43,661 nt of DNA. It comes from Megasphaera paucivorans (GTDB taxonomy: Bacteria > Bacillota > Negativicutes > Veillonellales > Megasphaeraceae). The position numbers were made by a program, and so were the translations under genes. This document shows positions 1 to 7,834 of this stretch, piece by piece (the first letter of the stretch is position 1; every line of letters begins with the position of its first letter). The DNA is taken from contig NZ_FNHQ01000021.1 in assembly GCF_900103535.1 (NCBI RefSeq), positions 1 to 43,661 of the forward strand, read 5' to 3'. The notes beneath the pieces are model-generated. The model ran no database searches. It worked only from the letters and a program-made list of their open reading frames with translations, and had not been told where the DNA came from.

Positions 1-140
1 CATAATTCCCGTAAAATTTTTCCAATATCTTTTTTTAATTTCCCGTAAATCAATTGTCTACGGTACTTGGGTGCAAACACAAGATGATATTTACATCTCC
101 ATTTTGTATGTGCTAAACTTAAAGTGTCCATGGATAGCAT
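1..140 (-). CDS. tnpA: IS200/IS605-family transposase TnpA, N-terminal part (cut by window edge)
   Basis: The minus-strand reading frame from the ATG at 140 gives a protein beginning MLSMDTLSLAHTKWRCKYHL and continuing with VFAPKYRRQ. This is the typical N-terminus of Y1 (HUH) transposases of the IS200/IS605 group, which move single-stranded DNA by recognising subterminal hairpins. Only about 46 residues lie inside the window, so the catalytic HUH motif and Tyr are not visible. A strong SD (AAGGAGGA, plus-strand 143-150) precedes the first ATG; the internal ATG at 131 is an alternative start. The gene is read out of the window to the left. The family call is confident, but completeness cannot be judged. 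Confidence 0.88.
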   Translation of the reverse strand, partial: MLSMDTLSLAHTKWRCKYHLVFAPKYRRQLIYGKLKKDIGKILREL

Positions 141-143
141 TTT

Positions 144-197
144 CCTCCTTTGCTCTAAGTACGGTTGGCGAACCTGTGCTTAGTATAGCAAAGGAGG
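144..197 (-). promoter_or_regulatory. Hairpin that buries the tnpA ribosome binding site
   Basis: Bases 144-154 (CCTCCTTTGCT) are perfectly complementary to 187-197 (AGCAAAGGAGG). Inner pairings TAAG/CTTA and GGTT/AACC make one long stem-loop. In the minus-strand transcript the outer stem contains the whole SD of tnpA. Such SD-sequestering structures are known in IS200 and keep transposase translation low. The pairing is seen directly; the regulatory role is inferred from the family. Confidence 0.7.
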
Positions 198-233
198 TTT
201 TGCTTTTTCTACCTATAGCTATAAGCTTTTAGA

Positions 234-254
234 ACCATACGCACAGCGTATGGT
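234..254. repeat. Perfect 9-bp inverted repeat in the IS200 leader region
   Basis: ACCATACGC (234-242) and GCGTATGGT (246-254) pair perfectly around a 3-nt loop. It lies between the SD hairpin and the terminator upstream of tnpA. It may be a structural element of the IS left end or of its leader RNA; its role is not established here. Confidence 0.5.
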
Positions 255-269
255 TTTCAATACGACAAT

Positions 270-303
270 AAAAACCGTAGCAGCAATAAATGCTACTACG
301 GTT
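270..303 (-). terminator. Intrinsic terminator upstream of tnpA
   Basis: Bases 273-285 pair with 291-303 (12 of 13 positions) around a 5-nt loop. On the minus strand the stem is followed by TTTTTATT. The direction fits a terminator that stops outside transcription before it reaches tnpA, as described for IS200. Confidence 0.6.
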
Positions 304-346
304 AGGTCTAACTTTATAGGGTCACTACAAAGGCCGAAAAAACTCG

Positions 347-377
347 CCGTTTTTTTTAAACGGGAGCCATTCGGCTC
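347..377. repeat. Subterminal hairpins, probable IS200/IS605 left end
   Basis: Two hairpins sit back to back. The first is CCGTTT (347-352) with AAACGG (358-363). The second is GAGCC (364-368) with GGCTC (373-377) around ATTC. IS200/IS605 ends carry short hairpins recognised by TnpA. The exact cleavage site and element boundary cannot be fixed from one copy. Confidence 0.4.
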
Positions 378-546
378 ATCATTTTATATAACTGGCAAAG
401 GACAGTAGATATGTTCCCTTGCCTTAGTTCCATTGTAGAAGAAGGATAGTGTTAGCACACGGTCATGGAATGTCCGAAATATGGGTTATATCATAAAAAA
501 ACACCGATAATGGTGACGTATTTGAAAACATATGCCTAAAAATAGG

Positions 547-577
547 CAAAAAAATAACCGGACATTAAATGTCCGGT
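547..577 (-). terminator. Intrinsic terminator after the ImmA/IrrE gene
   Basis: ACCGGACAT (557-565) pairs perfectly with ATGTCCGGT (569-577) around a 3-nt loop. On the minus strand the stem is followed by TTATTTTTTT. It lies 16 bp past the stop of the minus-strand gene ending at 593. Confidence 0.8.
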
Positions 578-592
578 CGAATTTAAAACTTT

Positions 593-2482
593 TTATTTTT
601 TTTTACCAAGTAGTTTCATCTTTTGTGAAGTTAGGTATTTATTACATATATCTAAGGAATAAGGCCATTTATATGTCAATAAAAAATGGTACATCAGGTC
701 AAGTGGAGTATTACTCAAACAGTAGCCTGCTTTTGCAAGAAGTTTAAAATTTAAGGGTGGTGGTAAATGGAGTCCTATACATACAGCAACAATTGTTTCT
801 TTTGTTGCTGTATAGTCTGGCTCATTCCTAAGACGCCTGATTGTTCTAGCATCTAGCCTTGATTCTTCGGCCAGTTTTTCAACAGAAATATCTCTCCAAT
901 TTGTCAATGCAACAAAAGCGTCTGAAAAATCATGAGGAAGGCTGCTTAACACCCTATGTATTTCATCATTACAGGCTTGAACGAGTTTAGCATGTTCTTC
1001 TATGGTTAAGTTATTCTTTGAAAGCACATAGGCTGCTTCAAAAATGATATCGGATGATGCGTCACGGAATAGGACACATTCTGTATAAAATTGTTTGCCA
1101 TAAGCGTTTGTAGAAGGATGAACAGATAAATCGAATATAAGGCAGCATTCATCAATATGATGCTGTGCATATTTTGTTAACGTAGGTTGTCCGTTTTCAT
1201 CATTTTCGATGTATTGTGGGGAGTTAATGCAAAAATGTGAATCAACAAATAGATAGGTTCCTTGTTCTAATGTTGCACGAAGTGTTGGATTGACGGAACT
1301 TTCAAATAAGGCATCTCGCATGCTAATGGAAAAAGTTTGATTTTTGGTAAGTGAGCCTTTTTTAAAAGCATGTGGTTTTACATATTGATCATCGATATAG
1401 ATAAATACGCCCATAGCTTCTTCATAGCCAACGTCAACCATGCGGATTTTGGCGGCACAACGTGAAACACAAAAGAAAGTAGCCAGTGCATCAATAACTG
1501 GCTCCATAACATCAATGAGTTCTTTGGTGTGCAGTTCTTTTTGATACTCCTTGATAAGTGCATCTGCTTTTTGCTTAAAAGGGGTAAATGGCATTTGAAT
1601 ACGGGGTGCCAATGAATTTGCCTGCCATTCCATCCAATCAGTTGCTGTCCGGATGTTATCTTTTTTTATGCCACCTACTACTTGGCAGCGGATATGTGTC
1701 AGCTCTTTATTATAGAGCCGTTCTAATTCGAAGGCTTTTCGATGCAAATCCCAGTGAACACATTCATGGATGACAGTATTATTCACAGCACCAAGGCTTC
1801 GCAGAAAAAAGGCGTTCGGATTGACAAGTATGGTGCCTTTGTTAACATGAATGGTTTTGATGGAATCGGTGTCCTCGTCATAATACTCGGTATCACAATC
1901 AGCAAAGCAGATTTGACCGAAAACTGAAAAATCTGAAGTAATGGTTTTTAAATCAACAGAAAGTCCCATACGATCTGCAAGATCAACGGGACTGAGCGAC
2001 ATAGGAGTAGCAAGTGCTTCTGGATAATGTCTTTGTAGAAAATCAGTGGCAACTTTTTCTAACTGGTCCTTACGAATAATAAGGACGAGTGAATCTGACA
2101 TGGGATGCTGTTGTTTGTCTTTGCAGTTGTATTCTTCAATGGCATTAGTGGAAAAATCGTCAAGGTTGTGGGATAGATCACCCGTGCAGGAAATCTTAAA
2201 CCATGGATAGGCATCATCATTTCTATCCGTATGGCGATCATATTCGGATATTTCAAGCTGGGCTTCGACAAGGACATCGAAAGCTATTTTCATACCGGGT
2301 TGGTTATCAATATAAACGCCTTTGATCTCGATGTCTGAAAGCTTAGCCTCGTCAATAGCCGTCACGTGTTGTGAGACAACATGCAAGTTGCCGTGGTTTT
2401 CTTCTAAAAAGTTGGAAAGCGCCGTAAACAACTCGTTATATAGATGATTTGCTACATAATCTTTAAAAGAATGATCCTGCAT
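593..2482 (-). CDS. ImmA/IrrE-type zinc metallopeptidase with C-terminal HTH
   Basis: The product is 629 aa. A metallopeptidase M78 (ImmA/IrrE) core is visible: HECVH at about residues 239-243, followed by EWQAN at about 285-289, where the family usually places the second part of the metal site. An N-terminal segment of about 220 aa has no motif I recognise. A helix-turn-helix-like segment (EKLAEESRLDARTIRRLR) sits near residues 550-575. ImmA/IrrE proteases usually cleave repressors or immunity factors in response to DNA damage or stress, so this may be a one-protein sensor-regulator. It is next to and divergent from the Type I RM locus. No strong SD precedes the ATG at 2482, so the start is uncertain. 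Substrate unknown. Confidence 0.75.
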   Translation of the reverse strand: MQDHSFKDYVANHLYNELFTALSNFLEENHGNLHVVSQHVTAIDEAKLSDIEIKGVYIDNQPGMKIAFDVLVEAQLEISEYDRHTDRNDDAYPWFKISCTGDLSHNLDDFSTNAIEEYNCKDKQQHPMSDSLVLIIRKDQLEKVATDFLQRHYPEALATPMSLSPVDLADRMGLSVDLKTITSDFSVFGQICFADCDTEYYDEDTDSIKTIHVNKGTILVNPNAFFLRSLGAVNNTVIHECVHWDLHRKAFELERLYNKELTHIRCQVVGGIKKDNIRTATDWMEWQANSLAPRIQMPFTPFKQKADALIKEYQKELHTKELIDVMEPVIDALATFFCVSRCAAKIRMVDVGYEEAMGVFIYIDDQYVKPHAFKKGSLTKNQTFSISMRDALFESSVNPTLRATLEQGTYLFVDSHFCINSPQYIENDENGQPTLTKYAQHHIDECCLIFDLSVHPSTNAYGKQFYTECVLFRDASSDIIFEAAYVLSKNNLTIEEHAKLVQACNDEIHRVLSSLPHDFSDAFVALTNWRDISVEKLAEESRLDARTIRRLRNEPDYTATKETIVAVCIGLHLPPPLNFKLLAKAGYCLSNTPLDLMYHFLLTYKWPYSLDICNKYLTSQKMKLLGKKK

Positions 2483-2548
2483 GATGCTGTCACGTCCAAT
2501 CTTTTCAATACCATGATTTGTCTGCGATATGTAAAAGTACTAGTTTTT

Positions 2549-2578
2549 AGTATAATATTGTAGTATCATAAAAATCAA
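2549..2578 (-). promoter_or_regulatory. Candidate sigma-A promoter for the ImmA/IrrE gene
   Basis: On the minus strand, TTGATT (complement of 2573-2578) and TATACT (complement of 2549-2554) are separated by 18 bp. The spacing is acceptable and the -10 box is good. The -35 box lies inside the inverted repeat at 2568-2616. Confidence 0.4.
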
Positions 2579-2616
2579 GCTATTACAGCAATAATCAGCA
2601 ATAACTTGATTTTTAT
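2568..2616. repeat. 12-bp perfect inverted repeat between the divergent defence genes
   Basis: ATAAAAATCAAG (2568-2579) is repeated inverted as CTTGATTTTTAT (2605-2616) with a 25-bp spacer. It lies in the intergenic region shared by the ImmA/IrrE gene and hsdM and overlaps the candidate promoter, so it could be an operator. No T-tail supports a terminator on either strand. The rest of 2483-2807 holds an open frame without a start (see rejected items) and the hsdM SD. Confidence 0.45.
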
Positions 2617-2807
2617 ACATGATTTTCATAAGCAATTGTTTAATAGACAAACTGCTAACCAATATTATGGTATAGCATTGAACTGTGATATATCTGATAT
2701 TATGGAAATGGTTGATATACCAGAAAAAGATGAAGTCCAGACAATGGGATAGCAAAAAGTGGATAATGAAGATACACCAATAGAGAAAAAATAGGAGGAA
2801 TCAGAAA

Positions 2808-4312
2808 ATGACTGATAAAAACAATGCTAACATTGGTTTTGAAAAACAGATCTGGGATGCGGCTTGCGTACTTTGGGGGCATATCCCGGCTGCTGAATAT
2901 AGAAATGTAATTATTGGACTTATATTCTTGAAATATATTTCCACAGCATTTGATAAAAAATACAAGCAGCTCGTAGCCGAAGGTGACGGCTTTGAAAATG
3001 ACCCGGATGCATATCTGGAAGATAACGTGTTCTTTGTACCAGCTGAGGCTCGTTGGGATAAGATCGCGGCTACTGCTCATAAGCCGGAAATCGGTACGGT
3101 TATCGATGATGCCATGCGTGAAATTGAAGCAGACAATAAAAAACTGAAAAATGTTCTTCCGAAAAACTACGCAAGTCCGGATCTGGATAAGAGGATATTA
3201 GGTGACGTTGTTGATCTCTTCACAAATATGGACATGGGTGAGACGGAGGGAAATCGTGATGTTCTCGGTAGAACTTATGAATACTGTATCGCTCAATTTG
3301 CTGCTAAAGAGGGTAAAGGCGGTGGAGAATTCTATACGCCATCAAGTATTTTAAATACGCTGGTTTCTGTTCTAAAGCCATATTCAAATTGCCGTGTATA
3401 TGATCCTTGCTGTGGTAGCGGCGGTATGTTTGTTCAGTCTGCAGAATTTATTCAGGTACATTCCAGTAACATAGGGGCTATCTCCATATATGGTCAGGAA
3501 GCAAATCCGGATACTTGGAAGATGGCTGTTATGAACCTAACTATTCGTGGCCTTGATGCCAATCTAGGGCCATATCATGCAGACACATTTACAAATGATC
3601 TGCATCCGACGTTGAAAGCGGATTTTATTCTCGCAAATCCACCTTTCAATTATAATCCTTGGGGGCAGGAGAAATTAAAGGACGATGTTCGCTGGAAGTA
3701 TGGACTTCCTCCGGCGAGCAATGCCAACTTTGCATGGATTCAACATATGATTCATCACCTTGCACCAAACGGAAAAATCGGACTTGTACTCGCAAATGGA
3801 GCACTTTCCACACAGAGCAGCGGTGAAGGTGAGATAAGAAAGAAAATTATAGAGGATGATCTGGTTGAAGGGATTATCGCTATGCCTACACAGCTTTTCT
3901 ATAGCGTAACAATCCCTGTCACACTTTGGTTTATTACTAAAGGTAAGAAGCAGGAAGGTAAAACAGTATTTATTGATGCTCGCAAAATGGGACATATGGT
4001 GGATCGTAAGCATCGAGATTTTACCGATGAAGATATTCAGAAGATAGCAGATACTTTCGAGGCTTTCCAGAATGGAATTCTCAAGGATGAAAAAGGTTTT
4101 GTTCTGTTGCTACACTGCAAGACATTGCAAAACAGGATTATATCTTAACGCCCGGACGTTATGTTGGAATTGAGGAACAGGAAGACGACGGCGAGCCGTT
4201 TGATGAGAAGATGATGCGGTTGACTTCAGAGCTTTCGGAAATGTTTAAAAAATCCCATGAACTTGAAAATGAGATTTGCAAAAAGCTTGCAGCTATTGGC
4301 TATAGCAAATAA
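2808..4312 (+). pseudogene. hsdM: Type I RM methyltransferase subunit HsdM, frameshifted near its C-terminus
   Basis: This is the N6-adenine methyltransferase subunit that pairs with HsdS to modify DNA. The SAM-binding motif DPCCGSGGMF lies at residues 199-208 and the catalytic NPPF at 277-280, after an N-terminal helical domain. The start ATG at 2808 has an AGGAGG SD. The main frame stops at 4148 after 446 aa with a non-family tail. From 4103 the +1-shifted frame continues the normal family ending (SVATLQDIAKQDY, then ILTPGRYVG) to TAA at 4310. A single missing T in the run at 4097-4100 restores the frame and a protein of about 500 aa. The C-terminal helices usually contact HsdS, so the truncated protein is probably impaired. 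A sequencing error cannot be excluded. Confidence 0.85.
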
Positions 4313-4354
4313 GATATATCGTGATTTATCGGATCAAGAAAGGAGAGAATAAAT

Positions 4355-4915
4355 ATGGGAGAACATACAGATGTTGTTCTTGCAGATTTATTGCAGAAAA
4401 AAGGCTATATACGAGGACCATTTGGTTCAGCCCTAAAAAGATCAGAAATGAAATCCGAAGGGGTTCCTGTATATGAGCAGCAACATGCAATATATAATTT
4501 GCGAGACTTTAGATTTTATATAGATGATCAGAAATTTGAAGGGCTAAAGAGATTTCAAGTAAAAACTAACGATTTGGTCATTAGCTGTTCTGGAACAGTA
4601 GGAAAAGTAACAATTATCAGAGAGAATGACCCTAAAGGTATTATTAGTCAGGCACTTCTATTATTGAGAGTAGATGCTTCAAAGGTACTACCAGAATATT
4701 TAAAGTATTTTTTTAGTTCACAAAAAGGCTACAACGCTATTGTATCAAGATCAAGTGGATCAGTTCAGGTTAATATTTCAAGACGAGAGGTAATTGAACA
4801 GATACCATTGTCATTACCTAATTTAGATGAACAAAAGAAGATAGTGGATATTTTAAAAACAATAGATGATAAAATTGTAACTAATGAAGAGATAAACAAG
4901 AATTTAGCGGCTTAA
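4355..4915 (+). CDS. hsdS: Type I RM specificity subunit HsdS-1, 5' half only (switched-off orientation)
   Basis: The protein has 186 aa: one target recognition domain followed by the central conserved helix ending DDKIVTNEEINKNLAA. A normal HsdS has two such units, about 390-400 aa. The ORF ends because recombination site a (4894-4914) supplies LAA and a stop. The missing second unit is directly downstream on the opposite strand (4912-5619). Joining residue 184 to the inverted half gives 184 + 209 = 393 aa, the same length as the intact HsdS-2. It follows hsdM by 42 bp with SD AAAGGAGAG. A half-HsdS can sometimes dimerise and work, so the product may not be inert. Confidence 0.88.
   Translation: MGEHTDVVLADLLQKKGYIRGPFGSALKRSEMKSEGVPVYEQQHAIYNLRDFRFYIDDQKFEGLKRFQVKTNDLVISCSGTVGKVTIIRENDPKGIISQALLLLRVDASKVLPEYLKYFFSSQKGYNAIVSRSSGSVQVNISRREVIEQIPLSLPNLDEQKKIVDILKTIDDKIVTNEEINKNLAA
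4894..4914 (+). repeat. hsdS inversion site a (stop-type)
   Basis: This 21-bp site contains the core AAACAAGAATTTAG followed by CGGCTTA. It is identical to site d (7832-7852) in inverted orientation and shares the 14-bp core with sites b and c. Read from HsdS-1 it encodes NKNLAA and then a stop. It is the left border of the first invertible 3'-half cassette. Confidence 0.9.
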
Positions 4916-5619
4916 AGGGCAAGGTTAGATATGTCCAGCTCGCCGGACATCAGTTTCGGTAAAAGCGTATCTCGGGTAATAATAAGCCTGTCGTTTTCGG
5001 CACGAAGGTTACGAATCTGTGCGAAAAATGGCTGTATAGAAGCATCAAATTCTTTTAGCTCACTTTCTGACGGTATGATTACAGGGATCTTGTTAAGGTT
5101 GGCTTGATTAATCTTAGGTTGAACGGCTCCTGTGACAATCGACTGAACGCTTGTTAAGCTGAAAAGCAGATACAGGAGTTCTACAGAAAAACCGTTCTTA
5201 CCTGTAATAATGTGAGCATGATTGTTTACCCAAAACTTTCCTTCTACGTATTGCAGAATAGGAAAACCTTTACTGTTGACAACGGTACCGTCTTCACCAA
5301 TAAGCAGATAGATTCCGTCAAACAGATATCTATCCACATAGTCCATGACGGAGGTAGCACCATAATATGGATATATTTTTGCAAGGTCAGCACGTTCACG
5401 ATTTGAAAGCGGAATGCGCTTAGAATCGTGCAGTTCTATTATTTCGAAAACTGTACCAAGACGCCAATCGTCCGGCAATACGCCATCAAATTGACTTATA
5501 TCTATAAAGCGATCTTTATAAAGAGTCCGTGCTTGCTGCTCTAAATTCTTGTTTAACATACAACCATAACTCTTGCGAGTGGCAAGAGCTAAATTGAGGG
5601 ACTGCCACTCCGTAGTCAT
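4912..5619 (-). CDS. hsdS: Inverted 3' half of hsdS-1 (silent specificity cassette)
   Basis: The 235-aa frame on the minus strand contains a second HsdS target recognition domain (LPDDWRLGTVFEIIELHDSK at its start) and the C-terminal conserved ending TLLPKLMSGELDISNLAL, parallel to the end of HsdS-2. Real HsdS homology begins at NKNLEQQ, residues 23-29, exactly at site b. The 21 residues before that look like read-in sequence rather than HsdS. There is no good SD before the ATG at 5619, so it is probably not translated in this orientation. Its stop (4912-4914) overlaps the stop of the 5' half, as expected for an inverted cassette. Recombination between sites a and b would fuse it in frame to HsdS-1. 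Confidence 0.88.
   Translation of the reverse strand: MTTEWQSLNLALATRKSYGCMLNKNLEQQARTLYKDRFIDISQFDGVLPDDWRLGTVFEIIELHDSKRIPLSNRERADLAKIYPYYGATSVMDYVDRYLFDGIYLLIGEDGTVVNSKGFPILQYVEGKFWVNNHAHIITGKNGFSVELLYLLFSLTSVQSIVTGAVQPKINQANLNKIPVIIPSESELKEFDASIQPFFAQIRNLRAENDRLIITRDTLLPKLMSGELDISNLAL
5534..5555 (-). repeat. hsdS inversion site b (read-through type)
   Basis: The complement of 5534-5555 reads TAAACAAGAATTTAG followed by AGCAGCA. All 22 bp match site c (7179-7200) in inverted orientation, and the 14-bp core matches all four sites. Read in the HsdS frame it encodes NKNLEQQ, which keeps the frame open. It is the right border of the first cassette. Confidence 0.9.
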
Positions 5620-5629
5620 TCTCTATAAT
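5602..5629 (+). promoter_or_regulatory. Candidate promoter of the integrase gene
   Basis: A perfect TATAAT (5624-5629) lies 16 bp after CTGCCA (5602-5607), a weak -35. It sits just upstream of the integrase SD (AAGGAG, 5635-5640). An imperfect inverted repeat, TAGTCATTCTC against GGAGAGATGACTA, spans this promoter and could be a binding site. The promoter lies outside the a-b cassette, so integrase expression would not flip with it. Confidence 0.4.
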
Positions 5630-5648
5630 AGAAAAAGGAGAGATGACT

Positions 5649-6638
5649 ATGAAACAAAAAGTGATTACCGAGGTTATGCAAGAAATGCTTGGCAGTCTCA
5701 ACAATGCGCAGCTGGAACGGCTGCAGGAGGTATTGGAACATGCGCTGTTCTATAAAGAAATAACAGAAATTGAGCAGGGTTCGGAAAATGGTACAACAAA
5801 TAAGCAACTGCTTAAGTCCTTTTTATCCTCAAAACGAATTGAAGGGTGCTCGGAAAAATCACTGACATACTACAGAACAACGATTGAAACAATGTTAGAT
5901 AAAGTCGAAAAAAACATACGGGAGATAACCACAGACAATCTTCGTGCTTATTTGACAGAATACCAACAGGAGAAGAATTCCAGTAGAGTTACAGTAGATA
6001 ACATTCGTCGCATACTTTCCAGCTTCTTCTCGTGGTTGGAAGATGAAGACTATATTTTGAAAAGCCCGGTGCGCCGGATACATAAGGTTAAGGCGTCATT
6101 GACGATTAAAGGAACATATTCGGATGAAGCATTGGAAAAGATGCGCGATAACTGTGAAAAGCCAAGGGATTTGGCATTGATTGATATGCTAACTTCTACA
6201 GGAATGCGTGTGGGAGAGCTGGTTCTCCTGAATCGTGATGATATAAATTTTGAAGAGCGAGAATGTGTGGTATTTGGTAAAGGCAGCAAGGAGCGGATGG
6301 TTTACTTTGATGCTCGAACCAAAATACATCTGCAGAGTTATCTGCAGGAACGAATGGATGATAATCCGGCGCTGTTTGTATCATTGCGGGCGCCGCATGA
6401 CCGATTGAAAATCGGAGGTGTCGAGTGCAGATTAAGAGAATTTGGCCATAGATTGGATATACCAAAGGTGCATCCGCATAAGTTTCGCCGGACACTTGCT
6501 ACAATGGCAATAGATAAAGGAATGCCAATAGAGCAACTACAGCAGCTTCTTGGACATAAACGGATAGATACGACGCTTCAGTATGCAATGGTAAAACAGA
6601 GCAACGTAAAACTTGCACATCGAAAGTATATAGGATAG
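5649..6638 (+). CDS. Tyrosine recombinase (XerC/D-like integrase), likely hsdS invertase
   Basis: The protein has 329 aa. An N-terminal SAM-like DNA-binding domain (about residues 50-140) precedes a catalytic domain with all expected residues: Arg in STGMRVGEL (about 187), Lys in GKGSKER, HPHKFRRT (about 275-282), GHKRIDTT (about 303) and the nucleophile Tyr in LQYAMV (about 312). The ATG at 5649 is chosen because AAGGAG at 5635-5640 is 8 bp upstream; the ATG at 5643 would be too close. It lies between two hsdS genes with four inverted copies of one site around it. By analogy with phase-variable Type I loci in Streptococcus and Bacteroides, it probably inverts the specificity cassettes. Confidence 0.9.
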   Translation: MKQKVITEVMQEMLGSLNNAQLERLQEVLEHALFYKEITEIEQGSENGTTNKQLLKSFLSSKRIEGCSEKSLTYYRTTIETMLDKVEKNIREITTDNLRAYLTEYQQEKNSSRVTVDNIRRILSSFFSWLEDEDYILKSPVRRIHKVKASLTIKGTYSDEALEKMRDNCEKPRDLALIDMLTSTGMRVGELVLLNRDDINFEERECVVFGKGSKERMVYFDARTKIHLQSYLQERMDDNPALFVSLRAPHDRLKIGGVECRLREFGHRLDIPKVHPHKFRRTLATMAIDKGMPIEQLQQLLGHKRIDTTLQYAMVKQSNVKLAHRKYIG

Positions 6639-6652
6639 GAAGGCACAGAAAA

Positions 6653-7834
6653 ATGAGCGAATGGGAAAAAACAAGGCTTGGAGATGTTATTGAAACAAAT
6701 ACAATCTCTTATTCGACAAAGGAAGGGTGGAAATTTGTTAATTATCTCGACACGGGCAATATAACGGAGAATGTTGTTGCTGAGATTCAAAGGATTGATT
6801 TGAATACTGAAAAACTTCCTAGTCGAGCTAAGCGAAAAGTTCATTATAATAGTATTCTTTATTCGACAGTTAGACCTAACCAACGTCATTATGGAATTGT
6901 TAAGGAACAGCCGGAGAACTTTCTGGTATCTACTGGATTTACAGTTATCGATGCGGATGAATTCAAGGTGGATGCAGACTTCCTTTATTTCTTTTTATCA
7001 CAAGATAACTTGGTTGAGCTGTTGCACTCAATAGCAGAACAGAGTGTTTCAACTTACCCTTCAATCAAAGCATCTGATATAGAAAACATCGAGGTGGAAT
7101 TACCACCTCTGGTTGAGCAAAAACGGATTGCATCTATTCTAAATGCATTATCAGATAAGATACGTCAGAATACGGAGATAAACAAGAATTTAGAGCAGCA
7201 GGTAGAGCTCTTGTTTGCTGATTGCTTTCTTAACCTTTCGGAAATTCCAGATGGATGGAAAGAATCTAATTTGCTTGAAATTGCTGACTACCTTAATGGC
7301 CTTGCCATGCAAAAATATCGTCCCGAAGCTGATGAAAAAGGTATTCCAGTCCTTAAAATCAAGGAGCTTCGTCAGGGTTTCTGTGATTCGAGCAGTGAAC
7401 TGTGTACGCCAAGCATTAAATCTGAGTACATTATTCATGATGGCGATGTAATCTTCTCATGGTCAGGCAGCCTCCTTGTTGATCTTTGGTGTGGTGACAT
7501 ATGTGGACTTAATCAACATCTCTTTAAAGTCACTTCGTCAAAATATGACAAGTGGTTCTATTATGCTTGGACAGCACATTATCTCTCGCGTTTTGCAGCA
7601 ATTGCCGCTGATAAGGCAACAACAATGGGACATATCAAACGAGAAGATCTTGGTAAAGCTAAAGTTTTAATTCCTTCGGATGAAGATTATCACAGGATCG
7701 GAGTTCTTCTTCAACCCATTTATGACCTCATCATCAGTAACAAGATTGAAAACCGTCAGCTGGCATCTGTTCGAGATAGCTTGTTGCCAAAGCTTATGTC
7801 TGGCGAACTTGATGTCTCCAACACTGATATCTAA
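6653..7834 (+). CDS. hsdS: Type I RM specificity subunit HsdS-2, full length
   Basis: The 393-aa protein has the complete architecture. The first target recognition domain (1-160) begins MSEWEKTRLGDVIETNT. A central conserved helix follows (EQKRIASILNALSDKI, then NTEINKNLEQQ). A second domain begins at IPDGWKESNLLE, and the C-terminal helix ends LLPKLMSGELDVS. SD AGGAAGG precedes the ATG and the gene lies 14 bp after the integrase. Site c cuts the protein in frame at residues 177-183. Site d begins with the stop codon itself (TAA 7832-7834), so the 3' half can be flipped out as in HsdS-1. In this orientation the gene is ON and should set the methylation target. Confidence 0.93.
   Translation: MSEWEKTRLGDVIETNTISYSTKEGWKFVNYLDTGNITENVVAEIQRIDLNTEKLPSRAKRKVHYNSILYSTVRPNQRHYGIVKEQPENFLVSTGFTVIDADEFKVDADFLYFFLSQDNLVELLHSIAEQSVSTYPSIKASDIENIEVELPPLVEQKRIASILNALSDKIRQNTEINKNLEQQVELLFADCFLNLSEIPDGWKESNLLEIADYLNGLAMQKYRPEADEKGIPVLKIKELRQGFCDSSSELCTPSIKSEYIIHDGDVIFSWSGSLLVDLWCGDICGLNQHLFKVTSSKYDKWFYYAWTAHYLSRFAAIAADKATTMGHIKREDLGKAKVLIPSDEDYHRIGVLLQPIYDLIISNKIENRQLASVRDSLLPKLMSGELDVSNTDI
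7179..7200 (+). repeat. hsdS inversion site c (read-through type)
   Basis: All 22 bp are identical to site b in the opposite orientation. In HsdS-2 the site encodes NKNLEQQ and keeps the reading frame open between the two target recognition domains. It is in direct orientation relative to site a. Confidence 0.9.

Noticed and set aside
532-747. 71-aa plus-strand frame
   Set aside because: It covers a terminator and the antisense of the ImmA/IrrE gene's end. No SD and no protein character.
2564-2752. Open frame upstream of hsdM ending IPEKDEVQTMG-stop
   Set aside because: About 62 codons are open and look partly protein-like, but there is no start codon with an SD and no recognised family. 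It also spans the 12-bp inverted repeat. Not enough for a gene call.
4912-5619. Reading the minus-strand hsdS half as an independent, active gene
   Set aside because: Its ATG lacks an SD, its first 21 residues are not HsdS-like, and homology begins exactly at recombination site b, so it is a silent cassette in this orientation.
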